DNA of 64,000 bases from Chrysemys picta bellii (taxonomy: Eukaryota; Chordata; Testudines; Emydidae): the NCBI RefSeq assembly GCF_011386835.1, contig NC_088797.1:37385583-37449582 (forward strand). The letters are read 5' to 3'. Of this stretch, positions 22,501 to 36,900 are shown in pieces (position 1 is the stretch's first letter; each line of letters begins with the position of its first letter). The translations under genes were made by a program, and so were the position numbers. The notes under the pieces were generated by a model. That model searched no databases. It saw nothing but the letters and a program-made list of their open reading frames with translations, and was not told where the DNA came from.

Positions 22501-25500
22501 CAAAGCTCTGAGCGCACAATCCATTTGATCCCATTCCAAGACTAATACATAACACAAATAACTAAAAAGAAAATATGGAAGAGTGGGTTTTTTTTTGTTT
22601 TTTTTTTGAATAATGAAATTGTCATCTTAGTCACTCGAATTCATAGCAGGTTTAATTTTGTCTTAGACTATATCAAATTATCTACTGCTCTAGTAGTCTT
22701 AAAACAGTCTTTGTAATGCCAAATGTGTCTGAGTAACAGGAGAAGACCCTTTTTTTTTTTTTTTTTAAATCTGAAGTCTTTGTGCACAACTAATATTCTC
22801 ATCACCCAATAGGTGTGTTTACATGCAGACAGCTAATTAGACACCATTTCTGTGTGGGGATCTCAGGCTTTTTCCAAACATCTTCTAGCTTTTTCTCTTT
22901 TACTTTTTTGTATGTAGTCTATATTGAAATATTTTAGTAGACCTGCAATGCTGAGTGGGTTGGTGCACCAGGAGAAAATGCACTGAGATGTATCCATTTC
23001 ACTATGATGCATCATATAACACTTTACATTAATCAAACTTATGACAATCCTTCTGTGAAAGAGAATCTGATCTAGCATAAGCCTCTGTTTGAGAGTTGCT
23101 GGTTTGTTCATGCAGTGTTTGTTTTTACAGAGTTGAAGACAGGATTGTAAAGTTGTTCTGGCATAAGAATTTTTTGCAATCACTTCGTATGAAATGGGAC
23201 ATGATTGCATTCTAAAAGTAGATTAGGAAAAATCAGTCCAGGGTTGTGAGGGAAAGTACAATAAATCTTCAGAAATCAGCCCCAGGATTTCAATTTCAGG
23301 TCCGTCCCATAAGTTTTTCTGTGTAGCCAGAAGTGCCAGCAATCCTTCCAGTTCAAAAGATCTGCTATATCAACTAATGTCCAGTAGATCAATGAGTGGT
23401 GATCTGCTTTATGAGCTAGTGGCATAACGCAAAAGATGCCTTCTTGATGCTGACGGATATGACATATGAGCAGCGTATCTAATGATGAGCCTACCTCCTA
23501 TCCCCGGAGGCAATTCATTATGAGTGAGACATTAATGGAAAGAGAAATCATGGCTCTGGGCCTCATTGGTGTATTCGCCAGGCTCACTAATATGAAAACA
23601 GTGAAGACATTGGAAACAGCTTCGGTATTTGAATGAGTTACATCCACAGTATGTTAAGTTAAGTCATGTACAGTTGTGGTTGGTAAGTTAATGTTTATAT
23701 GGATATGGATTTCAGTTGTACTTTTACTTTATAAAAATGTGACTTAAGTCTTGGTCTCTTAAAAAAATTGAATTTGGCATAACTTTGTGAATAACGTTAG
23801 TCCCAGGTGCAGCCAAAAAACAACACAAAAACCTGGGATTGAATTTCAAATAAACTAATACTTCAGCAAAAATACTCTTAAAATGTATGTTTCCTCAAAC
23901 ACAAATATGAACCTGGAAATTTCAAGTAAAAGATCCACGTTGCTTACTAACCCGACCTCTCCCTCCCCCCAATAAAATAAAAGCATCCAATTACAAAGTT
24001 AAGAGCACCAAAACAATCTGCTACAGCACCGTAAGGGCAGTGTTAATTCTTACATCTTCAACTCTAATCACAAATTAGAACGTACTGTGCTTGTGCAGCT
24101 TCCTAATGAAGTATCAAAAATGTGAATTTGTGAACTATAAAAGGTGGTTTTCTAACTGGTGTAATAAATGTCTGAGACTAAATTATGCTTTTTCACTACA
24201 TGCTCTTTCCATCTAATAGTCGTAACTGGATGTTCTGTGCCTTGAATATGTGAAATTTTTTAAACAGTGAGTAATATTCTGCTTAATCTGGAATTGTTAG
24301 TCTTTACTTTGACTCTGTATGGCTATAAGGAGGATGGAGGCTGAGCAACCTCTGTACAATTAAGAGTAAGATATTAAACGTTTTTGTGGTCACTGATGAA
24401 GTGACCCTGTAATGGGTGAAGAAAGCTGTCAGTCATATGTTAAAGTAGCAATCAAGGTCAGAGTTAAGATTACTGGATGACCTATACTGTATATTTCATA
24501 CTTTCAGGTACTTTGGTGGTTTTTGTAAAATAAAATCTTTACTTGGAATTTCCAGGCTTTCTACAAAGCTATAATATTCTTTGCCTTTTTTACAAAGCTA
24601 TAATAATCTTCAAAGGTGTGCCTTGAGGTTGTGGTGTAACAAATTTCAGGGTAACAAATTTCTTTGTGTGGAATTCCCATAGAGACTTTTAATTAAGTTG
24701 TTCAATGACAGGAGTATCTGTGCATCTTCCATGCAAGAATGGATTTGAAGTGTGTGGGTAAAGCTGTTTTGGAGACTTCTTTTTTTAAGAAGTTATGTTT
24801 ATATTTGAAGAGAAAAAACTAGGCAAATAAATTTAAAAATCAACATAGGGTTAACTTTTGAACTCATGTATTTCAAAAACTTCTATGCCTGACATTTTGC
24901 AGGAAATTTTCTTGTGAAATTTCATGTGTTTATTTTGAGTTTGACACTGGGATGATGTAGGTTTGAAAATCAGGCTTGTAACAGGAATCCAGCTTCAAAA
25001 TTAACCTCTCCAAAACCTCCTTTGAGATAGACAAGACATCAAAGCTGGTAAACTGAAATTTGTTCTGGAAACATTTACAGAATAAAGCAATGATAAAAGC
25101 AGGTTGGCTAACACCTGCCTTCTATTTAAGTCACTTTGGAAAGTATTGGAAGTTAGTTCTGTGCAATAAGGCATATGCTTAGGCAGACCTAATGGAATAT
25201 TTGGATACTAATTAACTTATTTATTTTATAAAATAAATATTTGCTGCTTTCATGTCTCATTTATACAAAATAGTACTGTTGTCAATACCATGGACAAATA
25301 AGGATGCTTCTAATAGCAAGAATAGCCTGTTGTCCAGCAAGAACTCTCGCAGCCTCTTTTAAGTGAACGTAGCATTCTATTCCAGGCTGCACAAAAGGTG
25401 AAATCTTGGCCCTTTTGAAGTCAATGGGAATTTTGGCTTTTACTGCAGGGGGGGCAGGATTTCACCTTTTGTGCAGTCTGCAATAGAATGCTTTGCTCAC

Positions 25501-27928
25501 TTGACTGTTGCTTTAGTTAAAACAATTGTATTTGGGACAAGGTGGTTAACACACAATCTTGATGATCTTCAAGCATTGTTTGTATTAATTCAGTTCAGGT
25601 GATATTTGGAAGTTTGCCAGTTAATGTCAGATGTTTGGCTTCTCTGGATTTTCATATATGTACCATGCTGGGATAGCTTTTTCTGAAAAAATAAATGATC
25701 CACACAAACAGATTTCTTAAGAGACTGACCATTAAGTTTGCATTGGGATGCACATGTATCACAATAGTGTTTAATTACATAACATTTCTCAAATGCACAA
25801 TAATATACTTTTTTCTACAACTTTAGATACAAATATGTGGCGTCTTGTAATATTTCTACCATTTAATTCTTACACTAATTTTGTGGCCCTAGAGGATTCC
25901 AACTTTGATTTACATGATTTCTCTAAATTGTGTTCTAATATGTCTTCCATAGCCACATATGATAGTCTCTTGTCAACCAACAGTACTGATTTCATTAAAT
26001 GCAATTAACTGCAAAGCTATGTCAATGCAAAGTTACATGGCTTGTGGAGGGCAACGGATTTCTATTTGTTTAACATGTAATATGTCTCTAAGCATGATTT
26101 ACCTGGGCTTGTCATCCAAATGACTTTGTTATACCAGACCAACATAGCCCAGGAAAGTAGCATTGTAAGACATTACTGTACACTTGTAAAATATATTGTA
26201 TTTGCTATGACATTCACGTAATTGGACTATATTGTAACTTGAAAGGGGGCGTAATTAAGGTTGTGCACGTGAACATGATTTTGGCATTTCCTGGTGTGAG
26301 CTTTTGACTTTGATGTAACCTTTATATTCTTAACAGACTTCTGTGTAAGGAAGCTTCTATTTGTCTTTAAAAGAAAGAGGGAGGACAGGTGTAGAGAGGG
26401 ACAACTTTAAAATAAAAAAAAAAAAAGAGGAGCTTCATTCTCCCCTGCTCGGAAATATATTGGTTTTCAAAAGGACAAATACATAAATAATCACATCTAA
26501 ATTCTGCAACTCGGAACTGCTTGGCTAGGCACTGCACAAGGGAAAACTCTATATCCCAGAGGTTCTTAACCAGGGGTCTGGGGCCCCCTGGGGGGGGGGG
26601 GGGAAGGGGGCGCTTGCAGGTTTCAGGGGGTCCACCAAGCAAGGCCAGTGTTAGACTTGCTGGGGCCCAGGGCAGAAAGCTGAAGCCCTACCATATGGGG
26701 CTGAAGCCCATGGCCTTGGTCCCTTCCACCTGGGACTGAAGTTGAAGCCTGAGCAACTTAGCTTCCTGCAATTGCCCTAGGCAATTGCACTGCTTGCTAC
26801 CCCCTAATGCTGGTCCTGGCTTTTATATGCATAAAGCTAGCTGTTACAGCACAGGTGGGCCATGGAGTTTTTTATAGCATTGGGGGGGCCCTCGGGGAAA
26901 AGAGGTTGAGAAACCCCGCTCTATCCCACCTACCTTGGGTGGTCCACAGGCAGGAAAAAGGGAGTGGGTATGGGGGTGGGGAGAGTGGCGGAGTGGAAAT
27001 TGTAATTAATATGGAGTATGTATTGAATGGGGAGGGAGAAGCAAGAAGCAGTGAGTGAATGAAAGGGGTAGAAATCAGACTGTTCATAGTTTTAAAGTTG
27101 AGCTTGTGATTGTACTTACTGGGTGCACAGGGGAAAAAGTGAATAGTATTCAGAGGTCTACCTGAATATTATTCCCATTCTCCTTTGTCATCTTATGAAA
27201 AAACTGTTTGTTTTAATAGCAAGTTTGCAATTGGTTACATAAAACTAATACTTTTCTATAGCCCAAGGTATCAAAATTATGCATATGCAAGTGCTGGAAA
27301 CACAAAGGAAAGATCTTTAACATGAGATGCAATTATGTGTCATTTTTCCTTTTCCTAACTCTCTTCTCAGCTCCTTATAAATAAACTGTATATGTATTTA
27401 CAGCTCGAGGTCACAAAATGGAAACAAAGTTCATACCCCTGTGGCAAATTAGTTTCTGAACATATTTAATTTTCATGGTAGACATTTTTAAGATTTAACT
27501 CTTACCCTCATTTAATACTCATTTAGAAAAGTGTTTTTGTGTTCAGTTTTGTCCTCTTCTTAATCTTTCTCTTCTCTTGTAAAGTGCAAGCCAACTTGGC
27601 TTTGCTTTTACTCTTCATGATGTCTTCTGTACCAGGTACAATGACATCAGCACTCTTCTGAGACTGTTTGTTAAACTATACTCCCTCTGCTGGCTGTTTC
27701 TGCAGCTGTTGAGCAAAACAATCATACGTGAACAGTAGCTGGGTTTCTTAAAAACTGAGTGAAGAACTCTAAACCAAACTAGATATGTAGTATTAGATGA
27801 ATGATCTTTCAAGCATAAGTTTAATTTTTGTCCTAACACTCCTTTTGACATAAAGAAGGAAATGCTGAGTATTCACTGGACTTTGTTTTCTAACATTCAG
27901 TGGACTGAATGATGCAAGTTCTAGATGG

Positions 27929-27967
<39 letters not shown>

Positions 27968-30900
27968 TGTCTGTCGCTCAACTTCTCTGGGTAGAACTAA
28001 AATATGTATGCTTCCGCACCTGGAAAAAAACAAACCATAAGCAAATTTAAAAAGTTATTTTGTTTCTTCTAAAATGTGTTCCTCCTAAATTGCTATGAAT
28101 ACAGTGTGGTGTTCACTTTGTGGGCAAACTATATGCTTCAGTTACAATTAATATACCGTTAAAGGCTTCCTCAGCATTCTTTGAGCTTTTAAGACACTAT
28201 GTTTTTGTTTTTCTATACTTCAAAGTATTTCTCTCTGTAGGGACAGCTCTTAAAGCAGTGACATGTATATGGATTGACAAAAGGAAAACATTTTTTCCCC
28301 CCCAGGTGGACTTGGTCTTTCAAATACAATGTATGCACGTTTAGGAGAAATCATTTCTCTAGATGGCTCTGTTGCGGTTACTTTGGCAGCTCATCAAGCA
28401 ATAGGGCTTAAGGTAACATTGGGTTATTTTATTTGTTGTACACAGCTTCTAGAGGCTAGATGATATGAACTTACATTCAAGTGTAGATTTGGAGGTGTTG
28501 ACTTATTTTGATAACAAATAAATAACTACCACCTGTTCATAGTAAATCAGGGGCTGCATTTTGACTTCATACTGGCCTGCTGTAAATTTGTTTCAAGAGT
28601 TTTCCTCCCATACACTAATCTCCTTTAAGTGCTTTAAAATCTACTGATTGAAAAGTACTATAAAAGAACAAAGTACTGTTTATTGTTCTCTTCTTGTGGC
28701 CAGTCTGGGATATTTGGTGTTAACCCTTCCCACTGCCAGAGAGCAATCAAAATTTTGTTGAGACTGCATCCTGACCTGGTACACACACAGAGCTCTTAAT
28801 TTGTATAAAAACATCTGATTGTAACTTGGTTTCCTTTTGATAAGAAGCCCTGCCTATAAAGATCTAAAGAAAAAGAAAATTCATTTTATATTAAATGTTT
28901 TGGAAAACAAGTAGGTCACGCCTTGGTCTTTCCTTGATACCCTTTTTATTTATAGTACAGCAATGGCAATAAAAGTACCACATTGTCTAATGGAGTGGGC
29001 TACCTGTAGGACTAAGGGGCTAGTCCAGGTTCCATGCTCATGTAGTTATTGGTCTCTTTGAGCTGGACAACTAGGATTTCAGTTGTGATGGTAGGCTGCT
29101 AGATACCCTGTCCAAAATGAAGTGGTCTAATGCCAGCTCATTTCAGGCAGTTGATCAGCTATCTGATACCTTTATTAATTGGACATTAATATGTCAAACA
29201 CAATTTCAGTCTATTAAGTATATAATTAGATAAAATCATTAAGATTTTAATGTACAAATTTTCTGTATATTATGAATGAAACATTGTGTAAATGGTGCTT
29301 TACTTCTTGCACATCATATGTTGGTAAGTCTCTTATTCATTTCTTTGTCTAGGGAATCCTGATTTTTGGCACTGATGAGCAGAAAGCAAAGTATCTACCT
29401 AAATTGGCATCTGGGGAGCATATTGCAGCTTTTTGCCTTACAGAACCAGGAAGGTAACATTATTTTGTAACTAAAAATGTGTGGTTTTTTTTTTATGACA
29501 GACATTAGTTTGGTTTGTTACAATAGCACCTACTTAAAATCTTAATCTAGTTTGTGTGTGACTTTAAGGGGGATGTTATCAATAAACAATACAGTAGAAC
29601 TTTGGGAATGGAGGTTGTTCTGAAATGTATAACTCTGAACGAAATGTTACGGTTGTTCCTTCAAAAGTTTACAACTGAACATGACTTAATACAGCTTTGA
29701 AACTTTACTATGCAGAAGAAAAATGCTGCTTTTCACCATCTTAATTTAAATGAAACAAGCACAGAAACAGTTTCCTTACCGCATCAAATCCTTTTTAAAC
29801 TTTCCCTTCATATTTTTTTAGTAGTTCACATTTAATACAGTACTGTATTGTACAGTATTGGCGTGTGTGTGCCTGCTGCCTGATTTCATACTTCCGGTAC
29901 CAAATACGGTGTGTGGTTGACTGATCAGTTCGTAACTCTGAGGGTCTACTTTATTTCAAACTACATAATTCATCTTCTCCCATGGAGGTACACCTGTGGC
30001 TTCCATGAAGTTACTGAATGTTTTTTTTACTTAGGCTATGTTCATTGGCCCAAACCTTGCCATATCAGGCACATTCATTTGTCAATGGAACTGAATATGG
30101 TTTGAAGGACGCTATTGGCTGTGCAGGGAACATTCTGACACCATGAGCACTGAACTGGTTACTCTGAGCTTCTGTGAAATTGTTACAGAAAAATTATGAA
30201 ACTGTTTCTGTGCTTGTTTAAATTAAGATGGTGAAAAGCAGCATTTTTCTTCAATATCTGGCTCAGTTAACAGAAACGGTATTAAGAAACCTTTGGGCTT
30301 GTCTGTGTGGCAAACTGGGGTATGAATCTACCCTGCACTTCCTGCCAGGGACAAGATGTGCAACAATATAGTGTGAATTATGGGGAGCTGCTTCCTAGCT
30401 TCAAACCAGCTAGGCATTGTGACTCTGGGTTTTTAATCCTGCATTCCAGTACTTCAAAAATGTAGCAAAGCTAAATTGCTTATCAAGGATGTAATTTCTA
30501 AAATATTCTAGCTGTTCCTAGTCAATGTGGCACCATACAGTATAAAATAAGTGAGACTCCAGAGAGAGCTCTCTTCAGAGGACTACGCTTGAAGGCATAT
30601 TTCTTCAGCAGCCATTGGATTTAGAAAGTTTCACTTTTATTTAGAAACTGAACTTGAGGCATCAGCGTTTGAAATTTTGGGCCTATATTTGTATCCCTTA
30701 TAGTGTTTCTGGAAACTAAGCACATTTTAACTACTACTTTGGGTTCTAGTGGAAGTGATGCAGCATCCATCCAGACCAGAGCTACCATGAGTGAAGATGG
30801 GAAAAGCTTTTTACTAAATGGCTCAAAGGTATGTGACAAAGTTCTGTTCTTGACTCAGTGGGTCCTGCGTTTCCTGATGGATTTTGCTAGCCTCAGAAGC

Positions 30901-33900
30901 TCACTATGACCCTCCACATAGCCCTTCTCTCTCTAGAGGCAAGCGTCACAGTCTACTGAGCCATTTTCATCATAAGCCAGCAAGGGAGGTGAGGAGAAGC
31001 AACCCTCCCTCGCACAGTCTCTGTCTCCCAGTATCAGTGATTAATCGGGGAGGGGGGAGCCCGGGCCTGCCCTCTAGTCCGGGCTCCAGCTCAGGGACCC
31101 TAAAATTAGCAGCTATGGAAGCTTCCTTTTTGGAAATAGGACGTGTACAATTCCCTGGGCCACTTGCCCACAGCAGCCCCCACTCAATATCTTCTTCACA
31201 ATTACCTTAGGGTCTCCTTCCTTGAGCCTGATATAGATTTGTACTGCTTCATTCCTCCAACAGCGCGGCTCCCTCCTATAGCTCCTGACACCCACACCTC
31301 ACTGACTAACTGGGAGGCTTTTTAACTAGTTCCAGCCAGTCCTTGATTGGCTTCAGGTGTCCCAATCAATCTAGCTATCTCCACTGCCTTCTAGAAGGAT
31401 CTTAATTGGCCTCAGGTGTCTTGATTAACCTGGAGCAACTGCCATTTGGTTACCATAGTACCAGGGATTTGTTTAGCCTGGGGCTAACATACCTGTTCCT
31501 CACTACTTTACTATAGCCATTTGGCCTTGCCCCATCACAGGTATTTATCCGTAGAATTGTTGCCGGCCCAGAGGGCCCCGAGGGGGCAACAGGGTTCGTT
31601 GCCCGGTGTGCGCCGCACCAATAGACACACCAGGGTGGAGAAGCAAACTAAGTTTATTTGAGATCTCGAAAAGGCACTAGGAGACCAGCAGGTCTCAAAT
31701 CAAGCGCAGCACATACAAGCAAGTTTTCCCTTTTATATTCCAAGCTGTTTGTGTGTAAGCCTTTGTTCTGGTTTCTTCCTACCCTTCCCTCCCCGACAAC
31801 AGTTACAGCAGGCAGTACATTGGAAATGTTCCCGTTCGCATGCTTGTCTTTGACCTTGCAAGCTCTACGCACTAGGTCTTTCCGTCCTCCTTTTTCCCCG
31901 CATTATCACTAAAAGTTTTGCTAGTGTGAACAAAACTGCAGCTGTCTGCTAGAAAAAGCTGCCCATTACATTTTTGCTCCGGCCTGCTTCAGCATTAGGC
32001 TGCTAGCATATAGGTAGGTTAAAGTTCACAAGATGGAGTTACTGTGGCTCACTTAGACCCAGAGCAGGGAGGTTTCATCGGCACTTATGGCCTTCCATCC
32101 CCCCCGAGTTACCTGGTAGCTATACCTAGTGACACCAACAGAATGATGAATTGAAATATTTATTTTTAGTATGAGTTTCATAGGAAGCATTCCTATGTCA
32201 TGGAGCATTGTTGGTCATCTTGTTCTCCCAAATGACAACTTAACTTGGCAGCTTCCTTTGACTTCTGAGGATCCCAAGCTAGTAAAGAACAGTGTCAAAA
32301 AGACAGTTCATTCAGTCTTGAGGCCAAAAGAAATTACTACTCAGAATAACCTTTCCTAATCTTTGGTAAAAAGGTTAAGGAGGTCTCACTCTGTGAACAT
32401 GCTTTTCTTCTCTGCATTTCCCCATCCTATTTCCTGCTTTATTCCGAGAGTCTGCCCCTCACTGTGCATGCTCAGGTGAGGAGAAAACCTGAATTTTTTT
32501 TTTTTTCCCCCGGCTCTCTTCCTTTTCTGGCCAAGGTTTTGTTGAATACTTTAAGGAAATATTAACTCTGACTTGGAAGTAGAGCTGGTCAGGCCACTTT
32601 TTTGGCTAAATTATGAATGCTGTTTCATCCAAGCCAAAACGTTTGGTGAGACACGTTGGTTTTGATGTATGAAAATTTTGTTGGTTAGGGCACTGGGCTG
32701 GCATGTGGAAGACTCAGGTTGAACTCCCTGTTCTGCCTGATTCAGAACCGTTTTTTATCCCAGATCACTCTGAAACAAATAGGTTCAAGTGTCACAGTTT
32801 CAGAGTTAACTTCACCCTCGACTCCCCACCCTTTTAGCCTCCTTGAGGGCATTCATTTCACATTTCAGGCTTCCTATCCATCACCTCTCTTGGGTGGAGG
32901 TGATGTCTCCCACTCCAGACCAAGGGTTTAAGCTTGCACTCCTTTTGCACTTCACTGTGATTTCCCCAACAGTCCAGACTGGTGTCAAATACCTGTGATT
33001 TGTTCTCTCAGGGGGTACTACAGTGTACACCAGTTACCAACCACCTTCACAAAGCAAAGTATACTTGTTCCTAGGGCAAAAGTATTAGAGAAAACATATT
33101 ATCAAAAAAAAAAATTGACATCCTCTGGTCAGCTCTTATTGGAAGTATAACCTTGCCGTAGTCACAAAGCCAGTGCAAGAGCAGAGATTAAAACTTGACG
33201 GAATGAGTCAGTCCTGTGCTGAGACCACTTCTGTTATGAAATAATACAGCATTGTATCTATCACAGCACAGCTAATGTACCTTTTTCTTTTCCCCACCTC
33301 CTCTCCCAGATCTGGATATCCAATGGTGGCCTGGCAGACATTTTCACTGTGTTTGCAAGGACTGAGATTGTTGATAAAGATGGTGCAAAAAAAGACAAAA
33401 TTACTGCCTTCGTTGTAGAAAGAGCCTTTGGTGGAGTCACTAATGGGAAGCCAGAAGATAAACTGGGTATTCGAGGATCTAATAGTAAGAAATATTTAAA
33501 TTCAGTTTTTTCATAGAAGTGTTTCAAAATTCATGTATTTATCAGAATCAACAAGCAAATCCATTTTGGTCGGCTAATACACTATATTCCAGTTGGATTG
33601 TGGAGGTTTTGATTCCTATTAAACATCCGTCTCAGTTTTCTGCATAGACAGTTCAAAGTGCACTTTCACAAATATAAAAATCCATTTTAAGTAATTACCT
33701 TCTCATCTGCTAATTGTCATCCATTTCCAAACTTCTCATCTTGCCATGGAAATTCCCCTTTGTGTGCTGCACTGAGAAGATTCAGTAATAAGCAGCATTA
33801 CTATGATACAGCAGCACTGGGAGCTGGTTTCTCTTTGTTCTATTTATTGGTAGATCTTATTCTTCACCATCAGTCATTCAGTTGTCTGTATTCTTTCGGT

Positions 33901-36900
33901 CTATCTTCCAGTTCCAGACAAGACTGTAGTTCTCCCCAGTCGTGCTGTACAAGTTAGCAATATTAGTATTTGTACATTTCATAAATTAAAATGCCAACTC
34001 CCATCTTTCTTCCCCTTAACTTATTTGGCAAAGTGTATTTAATTCTGTTGTGTTGTATTGAGAAAAATCCAACTCCTAGTAGAGAAAGTAAGTTATTGAA
34101 TGTTGCTATATCTTTTAACAGTATTTCTCAAAAGTTTTCTGAAATAATTGAATGCTATTTTTATTTCAGCCTGTGAAGTACACTTTGAAAACACAAAAGT
34201 ACCTGTAGAGAATGTAATTGGAGAAGTAGGAGGGGGATTTAAGGTGAGTTGTGAAGAATAATTATTATCTTTAAACCTACCACAAAGATGTCTTTGGGGA
34301 AGAGAATTTGTTTGGTGCCAGATTTAGCCCTAGCTCTAAAAGGACAAACATATTTGTTAATCTCTGAGATCGCTAAACGTGAAAAAGATTAGAGGATGGA
34401 ATTACTCTGTTTATCTTTTGTATGCAGTCAGTTTCATATGTCCCGTTCTCTGCGTTCATAGGCACTCCCTTTCTTAAGCACTGCAGTAGTGCATGTAACA
34501 GAGCAGCTTCTGCTACTGGAGTTTCGTTAGATGGTGCTTCACTTTTTCCATCGAAGATGACTAAAACTGTTTGTTTGAAAAGTTGAAATTTACTAACAAT
34601 TTTCAACTTTCACTTTACCCATCCTGGAGTGGGCGATACAGAGCAAATGATAATAGCATTGGAGAAAGTTGAACAACTTTGGATATCTCCCCTCATGTGA
34701 ATGTGCACCTGTGAGTGAAGCTGTAAATGGCTCTTTGACATTTTCCTGTCCCCAACCCTACTCTTGCAGCCAACCTGCCATAGGAAGAGCTCACATGCAG
34801 AGGGATGTAAGTTCAAGGCAGCAGCCCACAGGCACAAAATTTGTATTTTGTGTTACTTTGATGCTTAGCATTGCTGCAAAAGTGTACTGATCCAGACCTT
34901 TGGAGTAACCAGTGGAGACTTCCCTGCCAAGCAACATGTAACTGTCCGCTGAGTAGGGAACAAGGAGAGTGAGGAAATGCCACAAAAAACAGAAATTAAG
35001 ATGATGCAGGGAGGGGAAAGAAATAAAAGGGAAAACGAAGCTGGCCGAAAAGGAGGGGGTTGGGAGTGGGGAGAATAAAAGAAGATAGTAGGAAATTCTG
35101 GAGGACATAAGGGGCTACCCATTAGCTAATCATCACAAAAGGATTCTACCCGTATGAAAGGCAGCGAACCACTGCTGAGATACTTGAACGTGAACTAAGT
35201 GTAAAGACTAAACTGAGCATTTATATGTGAGCATGATACAAGCTGCTTCCTTTCTTAATGTTTAGAAAAGAAAAGGTTAGAATCAGAATCAGTTGATGAA
35301 TTTGATAAATGGGATGTGATCAGTGACGAGAGCTATAAGGTTTAGGCTACAGTGAAAGTAATCTTGTTATATTTGTAGTTAGTGTTTAAATGAAACCCAT
35401 CTGGGGAGAAATAAAGATGCTAGATGTCAACAGAAAAATTCTTGGCGAAAAGGTAGAAATATTACGTAAGATTTCATGGGATAATCAATAAAGGAAATGG
35501 GAAAGTGAAGATATGAAGTAGCCTATACCCAAGGGCTGCATTTCATAACAACCAGCCAAAAATATGTCAAGAGTCTGTAAATCATGTGGATTAACAAAGT
35601 GCGAAGAGTGAAAAAGGTTAAATGAGGCCAAGCAGAGAGTAATTTCAGGTACAGGAGAACAGCAAAGACTGAAAATGAAGCCGTTTTGAAGGAATGGGGG
35701 GAAAGCACAAGGACAGGTAGAGAATGAGAAGATTGTAAAAGAGATTAAAGTAAATCTGACATTTAAGTACATAAGGAGCACAAAATCAATAAAGGAGACA
35801 GAAGGGACTCTTAAGAGATAGTAAGGGTAATTTATTTACAGAAGAGGACAGATACTGGCAAAGTAATTGAATTCTTGTACTTAGTTTATAAAGGAGTTAA
35901 GAGTTCAGATGCCAGAAAGTGAGACAGTCTTCAAGGGGAGCAGAAGAAATGCTGAAAGAAATTGATTGTGCTGGAACAGGTGATCAAGAAATTAGAACTT
36001 GTGAGGGACTGAAAAACAAACTTCAACCTCATAGTAAAATTGTTTATCGTTTTTAAATTACACTTGAAATGAAGGTTGAATGTAAGATTGATATCCTGAA
36101 CAAAGGCTAACAATTGTCTGTATTTAAAAAGATATTTAGGGAATGTCTGATAAAATACAAACCTTAGCTTCATTTCAGTGGGAAAATACTGAAAACATTG
36201 ATCACAAACTTAATAGACAGATGGAAAATAATGGGTTGTCTGCATAATTCGCTAGGGCTACCATAGAAATATTAAATAAAACCTGATATAAGTAAATGCA
36301 TTGCTTACCTGCCTTGTTAAATATATGCCATGGGCAGTGAATTTGTCACAGAAAACTTTCAAGCATTGCAGATGATGAGTTTTGGTAAACCTTATTTAAA
36401 GTTTTGTGACTTATCCTGAACTAGTTTAGCAAAATATTCCTTCCTCTTGTGTTTATGAAGCAAAAAGTCATGAAATTCTCAAACTGCCCTTTTTGTGTTA
36501 AGTAACGTCACCTTGTCAGATTTCTGAAAATGTAATTAATATTCACATACTTAAATTTAGGCTAAATATTTTATTAGCTATAAAAACAAATATTCTTCTT
36601 TGAATGCTTGCACGTGTCCATTTCACTGTAGGTGTATGTGCACCTAGTGCACAGTTATCAGAACTTTATCCCTCAGCAGTACTCATCCGGGCAGCTCGAG
36701 CACCCTCTGTCTCCACATGCCACTGTGTGCTGGTGTAAGAGGGTGGAACCACTCTGACCCCCCTCAGTTCCTTCTTACCGCCAGTGGTGGTTGTCGGTGC
36801 GATCTCAGACTTGTTGTCTTAAGAATCCCTCGCCCCTTTGCATGTATATACTGTTATTGTTAGCAAGTAGTTAAGTTGGTTAGTTTTAGCAAGTCTTTGT

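Noticed and set aside
30832..32140. A provirus with coding capacity between the two LTRs in intron 6
   Set aside because: Only 18 bp separate the LTRs, they are unrelated, and neither has gag, pol or env-like sequence beside it.
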